This document shows positions 25,490 to 35,376 of a stretch of DNA of 64,000 bases, one piece after another. The stretch is taken from positions 62,001-126,000 of the forward strand of contig JAHHHY010000008.1 in the NCBI GenBank assembly GCA_019359125.1, written 5' to 3'. The notes beneath the pieces are model-generated. The model searched no databases. It was not told where the DNA came from and was given only the letters and a program-made list of their open reading frames with translations. Origin of the DNA: Pleurocapsa minor GSE-CHR-MK 17-07R (lineage in GTDB: Bacteria > Chloroflexota > Anaerolineae > Aggregatilineales > Phototrophicaceae). Made by a program: the position numbers and the translations under genes. Position 1 is the first letter of the stretch. Each line of letters starts with the position of its first letter.

Positions 25490-27235
25490 TTAACGGCTGC
25501 GGTAGGTCTCGAAGTTGGCCACATCCGAGGTGATGTAGAACGAACCCCAGCACCAGTCATTGCCCCAGTGCAGGGCCGAGACGCCCTGGTTGTCCGGGCG
25601 CAGGCAGTCGCCCGCGATGTATGGCTGGAACAGGTCGCCCTGGATGCGGTGCAGCAGGAAGACGCCGCCCACGTCTGACACGAGGATGCTTTCCGCCTGT
25701 TCGTACAGCGCCAGGCGTTCGGCCGGGTCGCCCACGAGCGTATTGGCGCGGTCCACCAGCGCGTCAAATTCGGGGTTCAGCCACGAATGACGGCCGGTCG
25801 ATACCCACACGCCCAGCATGTTCGACGGGTCCAGGTAGTCCATGCCGTAAGACACGGCGCCGAACTGCACGGTCGTCGGGCGGGCCAGCAGGCCTTCCAT
25901 AAAGGCGGAGAATTCCATGTTGTTGACGGTGATTTCCACGTTCAGGCAGTCGCTGATGGATGCGGCCGAGGCGATGAACCAGTTGGCGCGGGCTTCGCTT
26001 TCGCCGCGCAGCTTCAGTTCCTGCGCCGGGAAGCCTTCACCATTCGGATAGCCGGCATCGGCCAGCAGCGCCTGCGCCGCCGGGCAGTCGAAGCCCTGAA
26101 TATCGGCCAGCGAACCATCCACGTCCGAGGCGGGGAAGCCGGGGGCGAGGAAGGAGTAGGCCGGGATGCCGAACTGCGAACCGACGACATTTTCCACGAT
26201 CGAAGCGCGATCCAGCGCCTTGGCGAAGGCCTGGCGCACGCGCACGTCATTGAACGGCGCGGTGAAGGTGTCGAAGAACAGATAGTCGGTGCGGAAGTCG
26301 CCGAAGTTGGGCAGATAGTTCTCGCTCAGCACGGGGTCGCTGGCGATCACTTCAAAGTCTGACGGGGAGATGTGCACGTAATTGACACGGTCGACATCGC
26401 CGTTCTGGAAGGCGAGGAAGCTGCCGTTGAGCTGGTCGCCATAGATGCCGCGCAGTTCGCGCAGGTAGGGCTGGCGATAGCCGTTGTAGGTTGGGTTGGC
26501 TTCCAGGATGACGCGGCTGCCTGCTTCAAATTCGGTCAGGATGAACGGGCCGGAGGAGACGCTGGTGGCCGGGTCCAGAATGTAATCGGGGCCCATCGCT
26601 TCCAGCGCGGCGGCCTGCAGCGGCGGCCAGAAATACAGCGTGCCGGGCAGATACGGGCGGGCGCCGTTGGTGCGCACCACCAGCGTCAGGTCGTCCACCG
26701 CTTCCATGCCGATTTCTTCAGGGGTAATTTCGCCGGCCACAGCTTCAGACCAGCCCTCGATGGTGCCCTGCCACATCCACACGAAGTCATACGCGTGGTC
26801 CGGGTCCACCATGTAGCGATAGGTGGCCACATAGTCATTGGCGGTCAGCGGGGTGCCGTCGCTCCACACCTGGCCGGGGCGCAGGTTGAAGGTCCACGAC
26901 AGGCCGTCTTCCGAGGCTTCCCAGCTTTCGGCCGCGCCTGGAATCAGGTTCAGGTTTTCGTCCAGGTCGACCAGCGAATCGCCAAACTTGTCGAACATGT
27001 GCGTGTCACCGCAGATGCGCTGATACACGGTCACAGCCGACATGAGCGAGGTTTCGGTGCGGGTCGAGTCGCACAGCTGGGTCCAGATCTGCTGGTCATA
27101 GGGAGCCGCATCTTCTGGCAGCGCGCGCCCGTAAATGTCGGCGTTGTCCTGCGCGGCGACGGCGGAAAGAGACGCCATCGACAACATCAGCACGGTGGAA
27201 AGCGCCATTAAGAGCACAGATAATTTCCGATACAT
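25490..27235 (-). CDS. ABC transporter solute-binding protein, family 5 (peptide/nickel/oligosaccharide type)
   Basis: A 581-residue exported protein with a signal peptide (likely cleavage AVAA/QD near 29). Family-5 landmarks include FNLRPGQVWSDGTPLTANDYVATYRYMVDP, then FILTEFEAGSRVILEANPTYNG, then NDVRVRQAFAKALDRASIVENVV. The AAGGAG before the ATG is strong. It is divergent from the urease operon, so a nickel-delivery role is conceivable, but no His-rich or nickel-specific feature is obvious and peptide or sugar uptake is as likely. A 16-base palindrome lies just upstream. Confidence 0.92.
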   Translation of the reverse strand: MYRKLSVLLMALSTVLMLSMASLSAVAAQDNADIYGRALPEDAAPYDQQIWTQLCDSTRTETSLMSAVTVYQRICGDTHMFDKFGDSLVDLDENLNLIPGAAESWEASEDGLSWTFNLRPGQVWSDGTPLTANDYVATYRYMVDPDHAYDFVWMWQGTIEGWSEAVAGEITPEEIGMEAVDDLTLVVRTNGARPYLPGTLYFWPPLQAAALEAMGPDYILDPATSVSSGPFILTEFEAGSRVILEANPTYNGYRQPYLRELRGIYGDQLNGSFLAFQNGDVDRVNYVHISPSDFEVIASDPVLSENYLPNFGDFRTDYLFFDTFTAPFNDVRVRQAFAKALDRASIVENVVGSQFGIPAYSFLAPGFPASDVDGSLADIQGFDCPAAQALLADAGYPNGEGFPAQELKLRGESEARANWFIASAASISDCLNVEITVNNMEFSAFMEGLLARPTTVQFGAVSYGMDYLDPSNMLGVWVSTGRHSWLNPEFDALVDRANTLVGDPAERLALYEQAESILVSDVGGVFLLHRIQGDLFQPYIAGDCLRPDNQGVSALHWGNDWCWGSFYITSDVANFETYRSR

Positions 27236-27271
27236 GCAAGATCTCCTTTGTGAAAAACGGGCGGCGTGTGG

Positions 27272-27287
27272 CGAAAATATATTTTCG
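27272..27287. promoter_or_regulatory. 16-base perfect palindrome in the divergent binding-protein/urease region
   Basis: CGAAAATATATTTTCG reads identically on both strands and lies 37 bases upstream of the family-5 binding protein gene, in its probable promoter or leader. It has the size and symmetry of a dimeric repressor operator and shares TTCG/CGAA half-site ends with the operator near 11396. The regulator is unknown. The rest of the gap up to ureD at 27493 has no other feature I can support. Confidence 0.5.
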
Positions 27288-27492
27288 ATTTTTGATTATA
27301 CTCCCGGCACCCCCGCGTGCAAGAAGTTACTCTATTCTACGAACGATTATCGCGCACAGGCAACTATTTGTCCGGACGTTACAGGCTGGCGCGCGCGTGC
27401 TCAAACGAACGGGCCATTTTATTGTGATGTCTGGCCAATGCCGATTGAATCGGCAGGCGCTACAGTCCGTGCGGCTCCGGAAATCAGACCCC

Positions 27493-28374
27493 ATGTGCCG
27501 CCACGCCGGGCCGGGTAGTAAGGATTGCGCCGTCATCACGCAAAACAGCCTTCATGGCGTTGGCCGCCACGGCCAGCTAAACCTGACCTTCGCGCGCCGC
27601 GCCGGGACGACCGTCCTCGTTGAGAATTATTCCCGCCCGCCCTTGCAGGTAATGCGCCCGATTACGGATGCGGCCGGCTGCCTGTGCGTCTACCTGCTCA
27701 GCCCGACCGGCGGCATCGTCCAGGGTGACCAGTACAGTGTGCGTATGCACGTGGACGAAGGCGCCCATGCCCTGTTCACTACGCAGTCGGCCACCAAGGT
27801 ATATCGCATGCCCGATGGCTGTGCCGAGCAGGTCACACAGGTGACGGTGGGGCGCGATGGGGTGTTTGAATACGTGCCCGACGCGGCCATCCTGTTTGCC
27901 GATTCGCACTACCATCAGCGGCTGGAGGTGACGCTTCAGCCGGGCGCGCTGGCCTTCCTCAGCGAGGTGGTGCTGCCGGGCCGCGCCGCACGGGGTGAAC
28001 GCTTCCGGTTTCGCCGCTATCTCAACCAGACGATTGTCCGCGACGACGACGGGCTGATCGTGTATGACTCGGCCGCGCTTGAGCCAGCGCACACGCTGCC
28101 CGATGCGCCCGGCAGGCTGGAAGGCTATACCTGCTGGGGCAGCGCGTATCTGGTGGGCGACCTGGCCCGATGGGGCATCACGCCGGAGGGATTCACGCTG
28201 CCAGACGAGCATCCCCGCGATGCCCTGGTTGCGCTCTCGCCGCTGCGCCGCAATGGCATCGCCTTTCGGATGGTCAGCCATCGGCTGGAGGCCATCTATG
28301 CCGCGTTCAACCAGGTGCGCGCTGCCGTGCGAACGCGCTATCTGCGCCTGCCCGATGCGCCCCTTAGAAAATAG
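27493..28374 (+). CDS. ureD: urease accessory protein UreD
   Basis: UreD is the scaffold that binds apo-urease and, with UreF and UreG, conducts nickel to the active site. The typical opening GRHGQLNLTFARRAGTTVL is followed by NYSRPPLQVMRPI, LLSPTGGIVQGDQY, TTQSATKVYRM, and EYVPDAAILFADSHYHQ. The frame is open back to 27250, but the sequence before 27493 has no UreD character. ATG 27493 gives 293 residues, near family length. ATG 27427 is an alternative. It leads the operon ureD-A-B-C-F-G. Confidence 0.92.
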   Translation: MCRHAGPGSKDCAVITQNSLHGVGRHGQLNLTFARRAGTTVLVENYSRPPLQVMRPITDAAGCLCVYLLSPTGGIVQGDQYSVRMHVDEGAHALFTTQSATKVYRMPDGCAEQVTQVTVGRDGVFEYVPDAAILFADSHYHQRLEVTLQPGALAFLSEVVLPGRAARGERFRFRRYLNQTIVRDDDGLIVYDSAALEPAHTLPDAPGRLEGYTCWGSAYLVGDLARWGITPEGFTLPDEHPRDALVALSPLRRNGIAFRMVSHRLEAIYAAFNQVRAAVRTRYLRLPDAPLRK

Positions 28375-28406
28375 CAGATTCCTGAATTGCGCCCAGAAAA
28401 GAGGCT

Positions 28407-28712
28407 TTGATGAACCTGACGCCCCGCGAAAAAGACAAGCTGCTGATTTATGTCGCTGCAATGGTGGCGCGCGACCGGCGCGCGCGCGGTCTGAAGCTGA
28501 ATTACCCGGAGGCCGTCGCGCTGATTACCGCCGAAGTGCTGGAAGGCATCCGCGATGGCCGCACCGTCGCTGACCTGATGCAGTACGGCCGCACCATCCT
28601 CACCCGCGCCGACGTGATGGACGGCGTGCCGGAGATGATCGCGGACATTCAGGTGGAAGGCACCTTTCCCGACGGCACCAAGCTCGTCACCATCCACGAG
28701 CCGATTGTCTGA
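28407..28712 (+). CDS. ureA: urease subunit gamma
   Basis: A 101-residue UreA, nearly the standard length of 100. Recognised from [48 protein letters not shown], and [21 protein letters not shown] running to HEPI at the end. An AGAGG site precedes the ATG. It is a structural subunit of the cytoplasmic urease, which hydrolyses urea to ammonia and carbamate. Gamma and beta are separate genes here, the usual bacterial three-subunit arrangement. Confidence 0.97.
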   Translation: MMNLTPREKDKLLIYVAAMVARDRRARGLKLNYPEAVALITAEVLEGIRDGRTVADLMQYGRTILTRADVMDGVPEMIADIQVEGTFPDGTKLVTIHEPIV

Positions 28713-28738
28713 CCCGCCCATGATACGGAGTATTGCCC

Positions 28739-29068
28739 ATGAAACCCGGTGAAATCCTTGTTGAAGACGGTGAGATCATCGCCAATGTCGGCCATGCGGT
28801 CATCAGCCTGCGCGTGGCCAATACCGGCGACCGGCCGATTCAGGTGGGGTCGCACTTTCATTTTTACGAGGTGAACAGCGCGCTGGCCTTTGACCGTGAC
28901 GCGGCCTGGGGCATGCGCCTGAATATCCCGTCCGGCATGACCGTGCGCTTTGAGCCGGGCGACGACAAGACCATCGAGCTGACGACGCTCGGTGGCACGC
29001 GCACGGTGTTTGGCCTGAACAATCGCGTCAATGGCAGGCTGGACACCCCGGCCGCAGATACCCCCTGA
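28739..29068 (+). CDS. ureB: urease subunit beta
   Basis: A 109-residue UreB. It begins [13 protein letters not shown] and contains [42 protein letters not shown] and [10 protein letters not shown], all typical. ATG 28739 is chosen over an in-frame TTG six bases earlier because CGGAG is well placed before it and the family starts at MKPGE/MIPGE. It lies 26 bases after ureA. Confidence 0.97.
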   Translation: MKPGEILVEDGEIIANVGHAVISLRVANTGDRPIQVGSHFHFYEVNSALAFDRDAAWGMRLNIPSGMTVRFEPGDDKTIELTTLGGTRTVFGLNNRVNGRLDTPAADTP

Positions 29069-29078
29069 GGAGGAACCC

Positions 29079-30797
29079 ATGCCCCTGAGAATCCCGCGCC
29101 ATGTATACGCGGACTTATACGGCCCCACGACCGGCGACCGCGTGCGCCTGGCCGATACCGACCTGCTGATTGAAGTCGAGAAAGACTTCACGACTTACGG
29201 CGACGAAGCGAAATTCGGCGGCGGCAAGACGCTCCGCGACGGCATGGGCCAGGACGCCGTGATCACGCGCAAAGACGGCGCGCTCGACCTGGTCATCACC
29301 AATGCGCTCATCATCGACCACTGGGGCATCGTCAAGGCCGATATCGGCATCCGTGACGGCGTGATCGTCGGCATCGGCAAGGCGGGCAATCCGGGCATCA
29401 TGGACGGCGTGACGCCCGGCATGGTCGTCGGCGCGTCCACCGAAGTAATCGCCGGGGAAGGCATGATCGTCACCGCCGGTGGCATCGATTCGCACATCCA
29501 TTTCATCGCCCCCCAGCAGATCGAGGAAGCGCTCTCCAGCGGCATCACGACGATGCTGGGCGGCGGCACCGGCCCGGCGACCGGCACCAATGCGACTACC
29601 TGCACGCCCGGCGCGTGGAACATGTTCCGCATGCTGGAGGCGGCAGAAGCCTTCCCGATGAACCTGGGCTTCATGGGCAAGGGCAATGCCTCGCAGCCGG
29701 ATCCGCTGCGCGAACAGGTGGAAGCTGGTGCGATTGGCCTGAAGCTGCATGAGGACTGGGGCACCACCCCGGCCGCCATCGACACCTGCCTGAGCGTGGC
29801 CGATGAATACGATGTGCAGGTGGCCATTCATACCGACACGATCAACGAGGCCGGTTTCCTCGATGACTCGATTGCCGCGTTCAAGGGGCGCACGATTCAT
29901 ACCTTCCACACCGAAGGCGCGGGCGGCGGCCATGCCCCGGATATCATTCGCGTGTGCGGCGAGTCGAACGTGCTGCCTTCATCCACCAACCCGACGCGCC
30001 CGTTCACCGTCAACACGATCGCCGAACATCTGGACATGCTGATGGTGTGTCATCACCTCAGCCCGTCGATTCCCGAAGACCTGGCCTTCGCCGAGTCGCG
30101 CATCCGCCCGGAGACGATCGCCGCCGAAGACATCCTGCATGACCTGGGCGCGCTGAGCATGATGTCGTCCGACTCGCAGGCGATGGGTCGCGTGGGCGAG
30201 GTCATCATGCGCACGTGGCAGACCGCCCACAAGATGAAGGCCCAGCGTGGCAAGCTGCCCGGCGACACCGAGCGCGCCGATAACTTCCGCGTCAAACGCT
30301 ATATCGCCAAATACACCATCAATCCGGCCATCACGCACGGCATTTCAGACTATGTCGGATCGATTGAGGCGGGCAAGGTGGCCGACCTGGTGATGTGGAA
30401 GCCCGCCTTTTTCGGCGTCAAGCCGGAGATGATCCTGAAAAGCGGCTTCATCGCCTACGCGCAGATGGGCGACCCGAATGCGTCGATTCCCACGCCGCAG
30501 CCGTCGCACGGGCGCACTATGTTCGGCAGTTACGGGCGCGCGCTGTACTCGACTTCGATCACGTTTGTCTCGAAAGCGGCCTATGACCTGGGCGTGCACC
30601 GCACGCTCGGCCTGTCCAAGCGGGTGGAGGCTGTGCGCGGCACGCGCGGACTGAGCAAGGCGTCGATGGTCCACAACGACTTCCTGCCGAATATCACCGT
30701 CGATCCCGAAACGTATGAGGTGCGCGTGGACGGCGCGCTGCTGACCTGCGAGCCTGCGGATGTGCTGCCAATGGCCCAGCGCTACTTCCTGTTCTGA
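29079..30797 (+). CDS. ureC: urease subunit alpha (catalytic)
   Basis: The 572-residue catalytic subunit holds the dinickel site. Ligands visible are H139 and H141 (SHIHFIAP), the carbamylated lysine K222 (GLKLHEDWG), H251 (AIHTDT), H277 ([11 protein letters not shown]) and D365 (MSSDSQAMG). The flap Cys and general-base His lie in MVCHHLSPS (C324, H325). The ATG at 29079 has AGGAGGAA upstream and gives the family length; the frame opens 48 bases earlier. All catalytic residues appear intact, so the urease should be active. Confidence 0.98.
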   Translation: MPLRIPRHVYADLYGPTTGDRVRLADTDLLIEVEKDFTTYGDEAKFGGGKTLRDGMGQDAVITRKDGALDLVITNALIIDHWGIVKADIGIRDGVIVGIGKAGNPGIMDGVTPGMVVGASTEVIAGEGMIVTAGGIDSHIHFIAPQQIEEALSSGITTMLGGGTGPATGTNATTCTPGAWNMFRMLEAAEAFPMNLGFMGKGNASQPDPLREQVEAGAIGLKLHEDWGTTPAAIDTCLSVADEYDVQVAIHTDTINEAGFLDDSIAAFKGRTIHTFHTEGAGGGHAPDIIRVCGESNVLPSSTNPTRPFTVNTIAEHLDMLMVCHHLSPSIPEDLAFAESRIRPETIAAEDILHDLGALSMMSSDSQAMGRVGEVIMRTWQTAHKMKAQRGKLPGDTERADNFRVKRYIAKYTINPAITHGISDYVGSIEAGKVADLVMWKPAFFGVKPEMILKSGFIAYAQMGDPNASIPTPQPSHGRTMFGSYGRALYSTSITFVSKAAYDLGVHRTLGLSKRVEAVRGTRGLSKASMVHNDFLPNITVDPETYEVRVDGALLTCEPADVLPMAQRYFLF

Positions 30798-31492
30798 TGT
30801 TGTTTCAGGCTGACCAGCTGCTGCGCCTGCTCCAGTGGACGGATTCTGCCTTTCCGACCGGGGCGTTCGCGCATTCCGGCGGGCTGGAAACGTACACGCA
30901 GGCCAATATCGTGCGGGCGCCAGATGATCTGGCCGCGCTGATCGCGGTGCGGCTGGAGGCGGCCGCCAGCACCGACATGCTCATCGTCCAGACCGTGATG
31001 GGCGCCGTGCATGCCGACGACTGGGCGCTGATCGCGCACTGCGACGCGCTGTGTTCGGCGTCAAAAATCGCCCGCGAGTCGCGCGAGGCCAGCGAGAAAA
31101 TTGGCCGTCGCATGCTGGCCAGCGTGCTCAATGTGCTGGAGGATGCGCGCCTGCGCCGCTATCAGGCCATGCTTGCGCCGTCTGGCCCGTGTGCCGGGCA
31201 TCACGCGGTGGTGCATGGGCTGGCCTGTGCCGCATCTGGCATCGAGGCGCGGGCCGGGCTGCTGGCCTTCGCCTACGCGCTGGTCGCCAATCAGACGGCG
31301 GCCTCGCTCAAAGTGATGGCGATCGGGCAGACGCAGGCACAGGCCGTGCTGGGCGCGGCAGGCCCGGCCATGCAGGCCGCCGCGGATGCTGCGCTGGCGC
31401 ATTCGCTCGATGAGTTCGGCTCGTTCACGCCCGGCCTGGACATCCGCGCCATGCAGCACGAGGGCCTGTTTCAACGCCTGTTTATCTCGTAA
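30797..31492 (+). CDS. ureF: urease accessory protein UreF
   Basis: UreF bridges UreD and the UreG GTPase during nickel insertion. The 231-residue protein shows the family start [22 protein letters not shown] and a mostly helical body with [22 protein letters not shown], then [49 protein letters not shown]. The ATG overlaps the ureC TGA by one base. It ends 11 bases before ureG. Confidence 0.94.
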   Translation: MLFQADQLLRLLQWTDSAFPTGAFAHSGGLETYTQANIVRAPDDLAALIAVRLEAAASTDMLIVQTVMGAVHADDWALIAHCDALCSASKIARESREASEKIGRRMLASVLNVLEDARLRRYQAMLAPSGPCAGHHAVVHGLACAASGIEARAGLLAFAYALVANQTAASLKVMAIGQTQAQAVLGAAGPAMQAAADAALAHSLDEFGSFTPGLDIRAMQHEGLFQRLFIS

Positions 31493-31503
31493 CCGGAGTT
31501 ACC

Positions 31504-32613
31504 ATGTGCAAACTTGATTACACAGAAAGCTCGTTCCAGAAGAAGGTCAAGCCGATCCGCCCGCTGATTATCGGCGTGGGCGGGCCGGTCGGGTCGGGCA
31601 AGACGACGCTGATCGAAAAGCTGTGCAAGGCGATGTCCGCCACGCACCAGATCGCCGTCGTCACCAATGATATCTATACGCGGGAAGATGCGGCCATCCT
31701 GACGAGGCTGAGCGCGCTGGAGCCTGAGCGCATCGTCGGCGTGGAGACGGGCGGCTGTCCGCATACCGCCATCCGCGACGACATCTCGGCCAATCAGGAT
31801 GCGCTCGACCTGATGATGGCGCGCTTCGATGGCGCGCTCGACCTGATTTTCCTGGAAAGCGGCGGCGATAATCTGGCGGCGAGCTTCAGCCCGGAGCTGG
31901 TGGAGGTGGAATTTTACGTCATCGATGTGGCCGGTGGAGAGAAAATCCCGCGCAAGGGCGGCCCCGGCATCATGCGCTCGGACCTGCTGCTCATCAACAA
32001 GATCGACCTGGCGCCGTATGTGGGTGCCAGCCTGGAGGTGATGCAGCGCGATACCGAGCGCATGCGCGGCGACCAGCCGTATCGCTTCACCGACCTGCGC
32101 AGCGGGAACGGCCTGCCGGATGTGATCGCCTGGATTGAGGAGCGCATGCGCCAGCGCAAGGCCGCTCCGATGGCGTCTGCCCCGATGATCTATGATGCTG
32201 CCGGGCGCGTGGTCTGGGATGAGATGTGGACGGACTTCTGCGACCTGGCGCTGCTGGGCGGCCCGCCGCATCGCGAGACGCTGCTGGGGCCCGTCTCGCC
32301 CGATGACGTGATGGCGCGTCCAGCGCAGGCGCAGGCCGTCTCGGCGGAGATTGCGCGGGCGCTGCGCATGGTCACCGGCCTGGACGTGATCGAGCACGAG
32401 CGGCCGGGCTGGGTGGGGCTGCTGTGCACAGGCGAGGCGATGGCGGCGTGGCTGGTCCGCGCGATTACGGCTGAAAATGTCTCGGCCATCCGCGAGGGAT
32501 CGCGCCTGTTTGTGCCTGCCGGGCCGGACTTTGCGCTGGAAAAAGAGATCAAGAACGTGGTGACAGCGGTCGCCAAGACCCATCACCACTGGGGGCATAT
32601 ATCGCAGGCGTAA
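31504..32613 (+). CDS. ureG: urease accessory GTPase UreG with an extra C-terminal domain
   Basis: Residues 17-215 are a standard UreG: P-loop [10 protein letters not shown] (26-35), the nickel-binding CPH motif at 85-87 ([14 protein letters not shown]), [17 protein letters not shown], and [16 protein letters not shown]. Normal UreG is about 205 residues; this one has 369. The added 150 or so residues do not match any domain I know. They include [24 protein letters not shown] and end in a His-rich tail KTHHHWGH (H360-362, H365). No ureE metallochaperone gene is in this operon, so the tail may supply nickel binding; this is inference. The C-terminus runs in frame with no frameshift sign. Confidence 0.94.
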   Translation: MCKLDYTESSFQKKVKPIRPLIIGVGGPVGSGKTTLIEKLCKAMSATHQIAVVTNDIYTREDAAILTRLSALEPERIVGVETGGCPHTAIRDDISANQDALDLMMARFDGALDLIFLESGGDNLAASFSPELVEVEFYVIDVAGGEKIPRKGGPGIMRSDLLLINKIDLAPYVGASLEVMQRDTERMRGDQPYRFTDLRSGNGLPDVIAWIEERMRQRKAAPMASAPMIYDAAGRVVWDEMWTDFCDLALLGGPPHRETLLGPVSPDDVMARPAQAQAVSAEIARALRMVTGLDVIEHERPGWVGLLCTGEAMAAWLVRAITAENVSAIREGSRLFVPAGPDFALEKEIKNVVTAVAKTHHHWGHISQA

Positions 32614-32632
32614 GCGCGCTGTGGCGATAACC

Positions 32633-32670
32633 GCCTGCGCCCCGGATGTATGTATACACGGGGCGCAGGC
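32633..32670. terminator. hairpin between convergent ureG and SH3b protein genes
   Basis: GCCTGCGCCCCG (32633-32644) pairs perfectly with CGGGGCGCAGGC (32659-32670), and the loop can add TGTA/TACA. The stops lie on either side (32613 and 32683), so it probably ends both transcripts, although neither strand has a real U-tract. Confidence 0.6.
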
Positions 32671-32682
32671 AATGTCCAGCAA

Positions 32683-34368
32683 TCAGTTGCGGATGGGGGC
32701 CAGCGTCGTCACGCGCTCCATGCTGGCCAGATCGACAATGTGCACGACGTCATCCAGCACGACCGCAATCTGGTCGCTAGCCGGGTTCAGGCTGACGTCC
32801 TGGGCCGTGGTGAAGCCGCGTGGGTTGTAGGTGTTGACGACTGTCAGCTCCGGCATCACGAACACGCGCACCACGGCCTGCGGGTCGCTTTCGGCTGTGA
32901 TCAGCCGATTCTGCGGGTCAAAAATCATGGCATTGATGGTATTGCTGGTGCCAGAGCGTTCGCTGCGGATGAAGCTGGAATAGGTGTAGTCGGGCAGCGA
33001 CCACACGCGCAGGCTGCCGACGTTATCCCCCAGCACGACCAGGCTGCCGTCGGCATTCATGGCCAGTGAGCGGCTGCGGGTTTCAATGACTGGTTCCTGC
33101 TCGATGGCAATCGGGTCTTCACCGTATTCGCCTACAAAGACCACGGTTGCGATCCCGTCATCTGTGAGCAATCCTGCGCTGGCGGCATAGGTCTGGCCGT
33201 CGGCGCTGATGGCAGCATGATTGAAGGTTTCCTGGTTCATTAGCGAGGGCATGGGCAGAGAGAAGTCGTTTTCACCTGCGAGATCGTCGACAGCAAGGTT
33301 GCCATTCTCGATGCGGATCAGCAGCGCGCTGTCAGCCGCAACTTGCAGGCCGCGCGAATAGCCGGCGGCAGAACTGGCAATCAGCGCCACTTCTTCGTCG
33401 GCCGCGACGTCGTACAGCACGACTCGGTAGCCATCCCCGTCATTCTCCGGATTCCCGGTGATCAGGGCGACGAGTTCCGGCTCGGTCGGGTGCGCTTCCA
33501 GGGCGACGATGCGCAGGCCGGCCAGCAAGTGTTCCGGTGGCGCGGCCAGATTTTCGCCGTCGAAGACAAACAGGCCGTCGCGGTTTGTCGACACGACAAT
33601 GCGGCCCCCGTCGCTGGTCCACACGACCTCGCGCGGCTCGGTGAAGCCGATATAGGCTGGCGTGGCCGTGGGCGTTGGCGCGAGCGTCGGGCTTGGTGTG
33701 CTGCTGGGCGGTGGGGTGGCCGTCGCGGCCACGCCATCCATGAAGTAATCGTCGCCGTTGCTTTCCACGGTCCAGCCGATTTCATCTTTGTACTCGATAC
33801 GCCACCAGGTAAAGCCTTCCGCGCAGACCGGCCCTTCCAGCAGGGTAAAGTTCTGGTCGTTGAACACCTGGGTAATCTGCGCGCCGGATGCGCTGGGCTG
33901 GTCGCGCAGGCGGTTGGGCGTGGTGCTGTTCAGGAAGGCAAACTGCCCCTCAAACAGGCGCGTCGGCAGACCGCACTCGCCCTCTGGCTGGCCCGCAGAG
34001 GCGCTGGTCGGCGTTGGGGCAGCATCTGCCGCGACGGGCTGCAGGAAATACTCATCCTCGCTGCCTTCCACCGTCCAGCCAGTCCCGCCCGCCGTGCTGA
34101 CCTGCCACCAGGCGTAGCCATCCGCGCAGGCGGGGCCATCCAGCACCTCAAACAGCGTGCCCGCGCTCATCTGAAACGCCAGTTCGCCGGACGTTGACGG
34201 GCTGTTTCGTACATTGTTGGTGCTGCCGGGCATGACGACGCCATTTTCACCCACGATCAGGCGCGGGGCTGGCGCTCCCGGACAGGTGTCCTGTGTGTAG
34301 ACGACGCCGGCAGCAGAAATCAGCAGGACAAAGAGGATGGCAAGTCGCCACCACGGAAAACGCGCCAT
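32683..34368 (-). CDS. secreted protein with two SH3b domains and a beta-propeller
   Basis: ATG 34368 is chosen because it begins a clear signal peptide or anchor (MARFPWWRLAILFVLLISAAGVVY); the frame is open 144 bases further up without coding character. The 561-residue protein has two bacterial SH3-like repeats, each with an NNVRNSPS- or PNRLRDQPS-type start and an AWWQV/TWWRIEY - GWTVE ending (about 30-115 and 135-225). After a Pro/Thr/Ser-rich linker, a WD40/TolB-like propeller of about 320 residues reads as VVWTSDGGRIVVSTN-type blades. It is probably extracytoplasmic and cell-wall or glycan associated. The ligand is unknown. Confidence 0.82.
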   Translation of the reverse strand: MARFPWWRLAILFVLLISAAGVVYTQDTCPGAPAPRLIVGENGVVMPGSTNNVRNSPSTSGELAFQMSAGTLFEVLDGPACADGYAWWQVSTAGGTGWTVEGSEDEYFLQPVAADAAPTPTSASAGQPEGECGLPTRLFEGQFAFLNSTTPNRLRDQPSASGAQITQVFNDQNFTLLEGPVCAEGFTWWRIEYKDEIGWTVESNGDDYFMDGVAATATPPPSSTPSPTLAPTPTATPAYIGFTEPREVVWTSDGGRIVVSTNRDGLFVFDGENLAAPPEHLLAGLRIVALEAHPTEPELVALITGNPENDGDGYRVVLYDVAADEEVALIASSAAGYSRGLQVAADSALLIRIENGNLAVDDLAGENDFSLPMPSLMNQETFNHAAISADGQTYAASAGLLTDDGIATVVFVGEYGEDPIAIEQEPVIETRSRSLAMNADGSLVVLGDNVGSLRVWSLPDYTYSSFIRSERSGTSNTINAMIFDPQNRLITAESDPQAVVRVFVMPELTVVNTYNPRGFTTAQDVSLNPASDQIAVVLDDVVHIVDLASMERVTTLAPIRN

Positions 34369-34533
34369 AGATGAAATCTCCCCAAAAAGGATCGCCTGAA
34401 ATGAAAATAATGAGGCTGCGTACGAGGCCCCATTCAGATTATAGGACAGCGTTTTTGGTGTGCAAATTGACCGAAGGCCTGATCGCGCGGCGGGACAAAA
34501 GGCTGAGGACAACGGGATACTCTGCCGCGCCTG

Positions 34534-34749
34534 TCAGAACATGAAGCGCCGGATGCCGATGATGAACGCGGCGATCACCCACAGGGCGATGATGCCCAGT
34601 GCCGTCAGCGTGCCGACGACGGGGACGGGTGCGATAAGCACGATGAACCCCAGGCTGATAAACCCCAGGATGGCGGCGGGCTTGCCCAGCACGTCGATCA
34701 TACGAAAGATCATGAGCATGGCGGCCAGCGCGAAGATCGCTTCACACAT
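34534..34749 (-). CDS. small two-helix membrane protein
   Basis: A 71-residue protein consisting almost wholly of two hydrophobic segments (MCEAIFALAAMLMIF... and LGFISLGFIVLIAPVPVVGTLTALGIIALWVIAAFIIG), ending IRRFMF. I know no function. Its low-complexity hydrophobic composition is consistent with a true membrane protein rather than a shadow frame. The 165 bases between it and the SH3b gene start show no other feature. Confidence 0.5.
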   Translation of the reverse strand: MCEAIFALAAMLMIFRMIDVLGKPAAILGFISLGFIVLIAPVPVVGTLTALGIIALWVIAAFIIGIRRFMF

Positions 34750-34913
34750 CGTGTATCGTCCTACAGAGTCATGTGCCCTGTGAAGTATCTCTTATCATCG
34801 TACACGACGTGCCGCCGAATCGAGCCTTAATGCGCGGGATGTGCGGCAGATTGCGCCCAGTCATGGTATGTTCTGTGCCTGTTTAACGGCTTTTTCATCA
34901 AAAGGACACATCC

Positions 34914-35330
34914 ATGAACGACGCATCACTTGCTGCTGGCCATATCCGCTATGTCAATCCGGCGCGCATCACGCCATCGGCCAACTATACCCACGTGGTC
35001 GAGACGACGGCACGGCGCACCGTGTATATCTCCGGCCAGGTTCCGCTGGATGAGCACGGCAATCTGGTAGGCGAAAACGACGTCGCCGCGCAGACCGCGC
35101 AGGTGTTCGAGAATATCAAAATCGCGCTGGAGGCCGTGGGCGGGACGCTGGAGGATATTGTCAAGCTGACCACCTATATCGTCGATGGCGCGGATGTGCA
35201 GGCAGTGCGCGATGCGCGCAAACGTTATATCACCGCGCCGAACCCGCCTGCGCACACGGCTGTCCCGGTCATCCGGCTGTTCCGCCCCGAATTCCTGGTC
35301 GAAATCGAGGCGATTGCCGCGCTGCCCTAA
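34914..35330 (+). CDS. RidA-family protein
   Basis: RidA (YjgF/YER057c/UK114) proteins hydrolyse reactive enamine/imine intermediates, releasing ammonia. The 138 residues include VYISGQVPLDEHGNLVG, AAQTAQVFENIKIALEAVGGTLEDIVKLTTYIVD, and the C-terminal PAHTAVPVIRLFRPEFLVEIEAIAAL. The family arginine that contacts the carboxylate is replaced or shifted (PVIRLFRP), so this may be a non-canonical RidA subgroup. AAAGGA precedes the ATG. It may share a transcript with the glycosyltransferase 46 bases downstream. Confidence 0.88.
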   Translation: MNDASLAAGHIRYVNPARITPSANYTHVVETTARRTVYISGQVPLDEHGNLVGENDVAAQTAQVFENIKIALEAVGGTLEDIVKLTTYIVDGADVQAVRDARKRYITAPNPPAHTAVPVIRLFRPEFLVEIEAIAALP

Positions 35331-35376
35331 GGCACGCGTTGACTCTTGTCGTCGGGATAAACGAGAGAAAACAAAT

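Noticed and set aside
22547-27235. Urea ABC transporter next to urease
   Set aside because: The binding protein and permeases are family-5/OppBC type. The UrtA-E architecture (branched-chain amino acid type) is not present.
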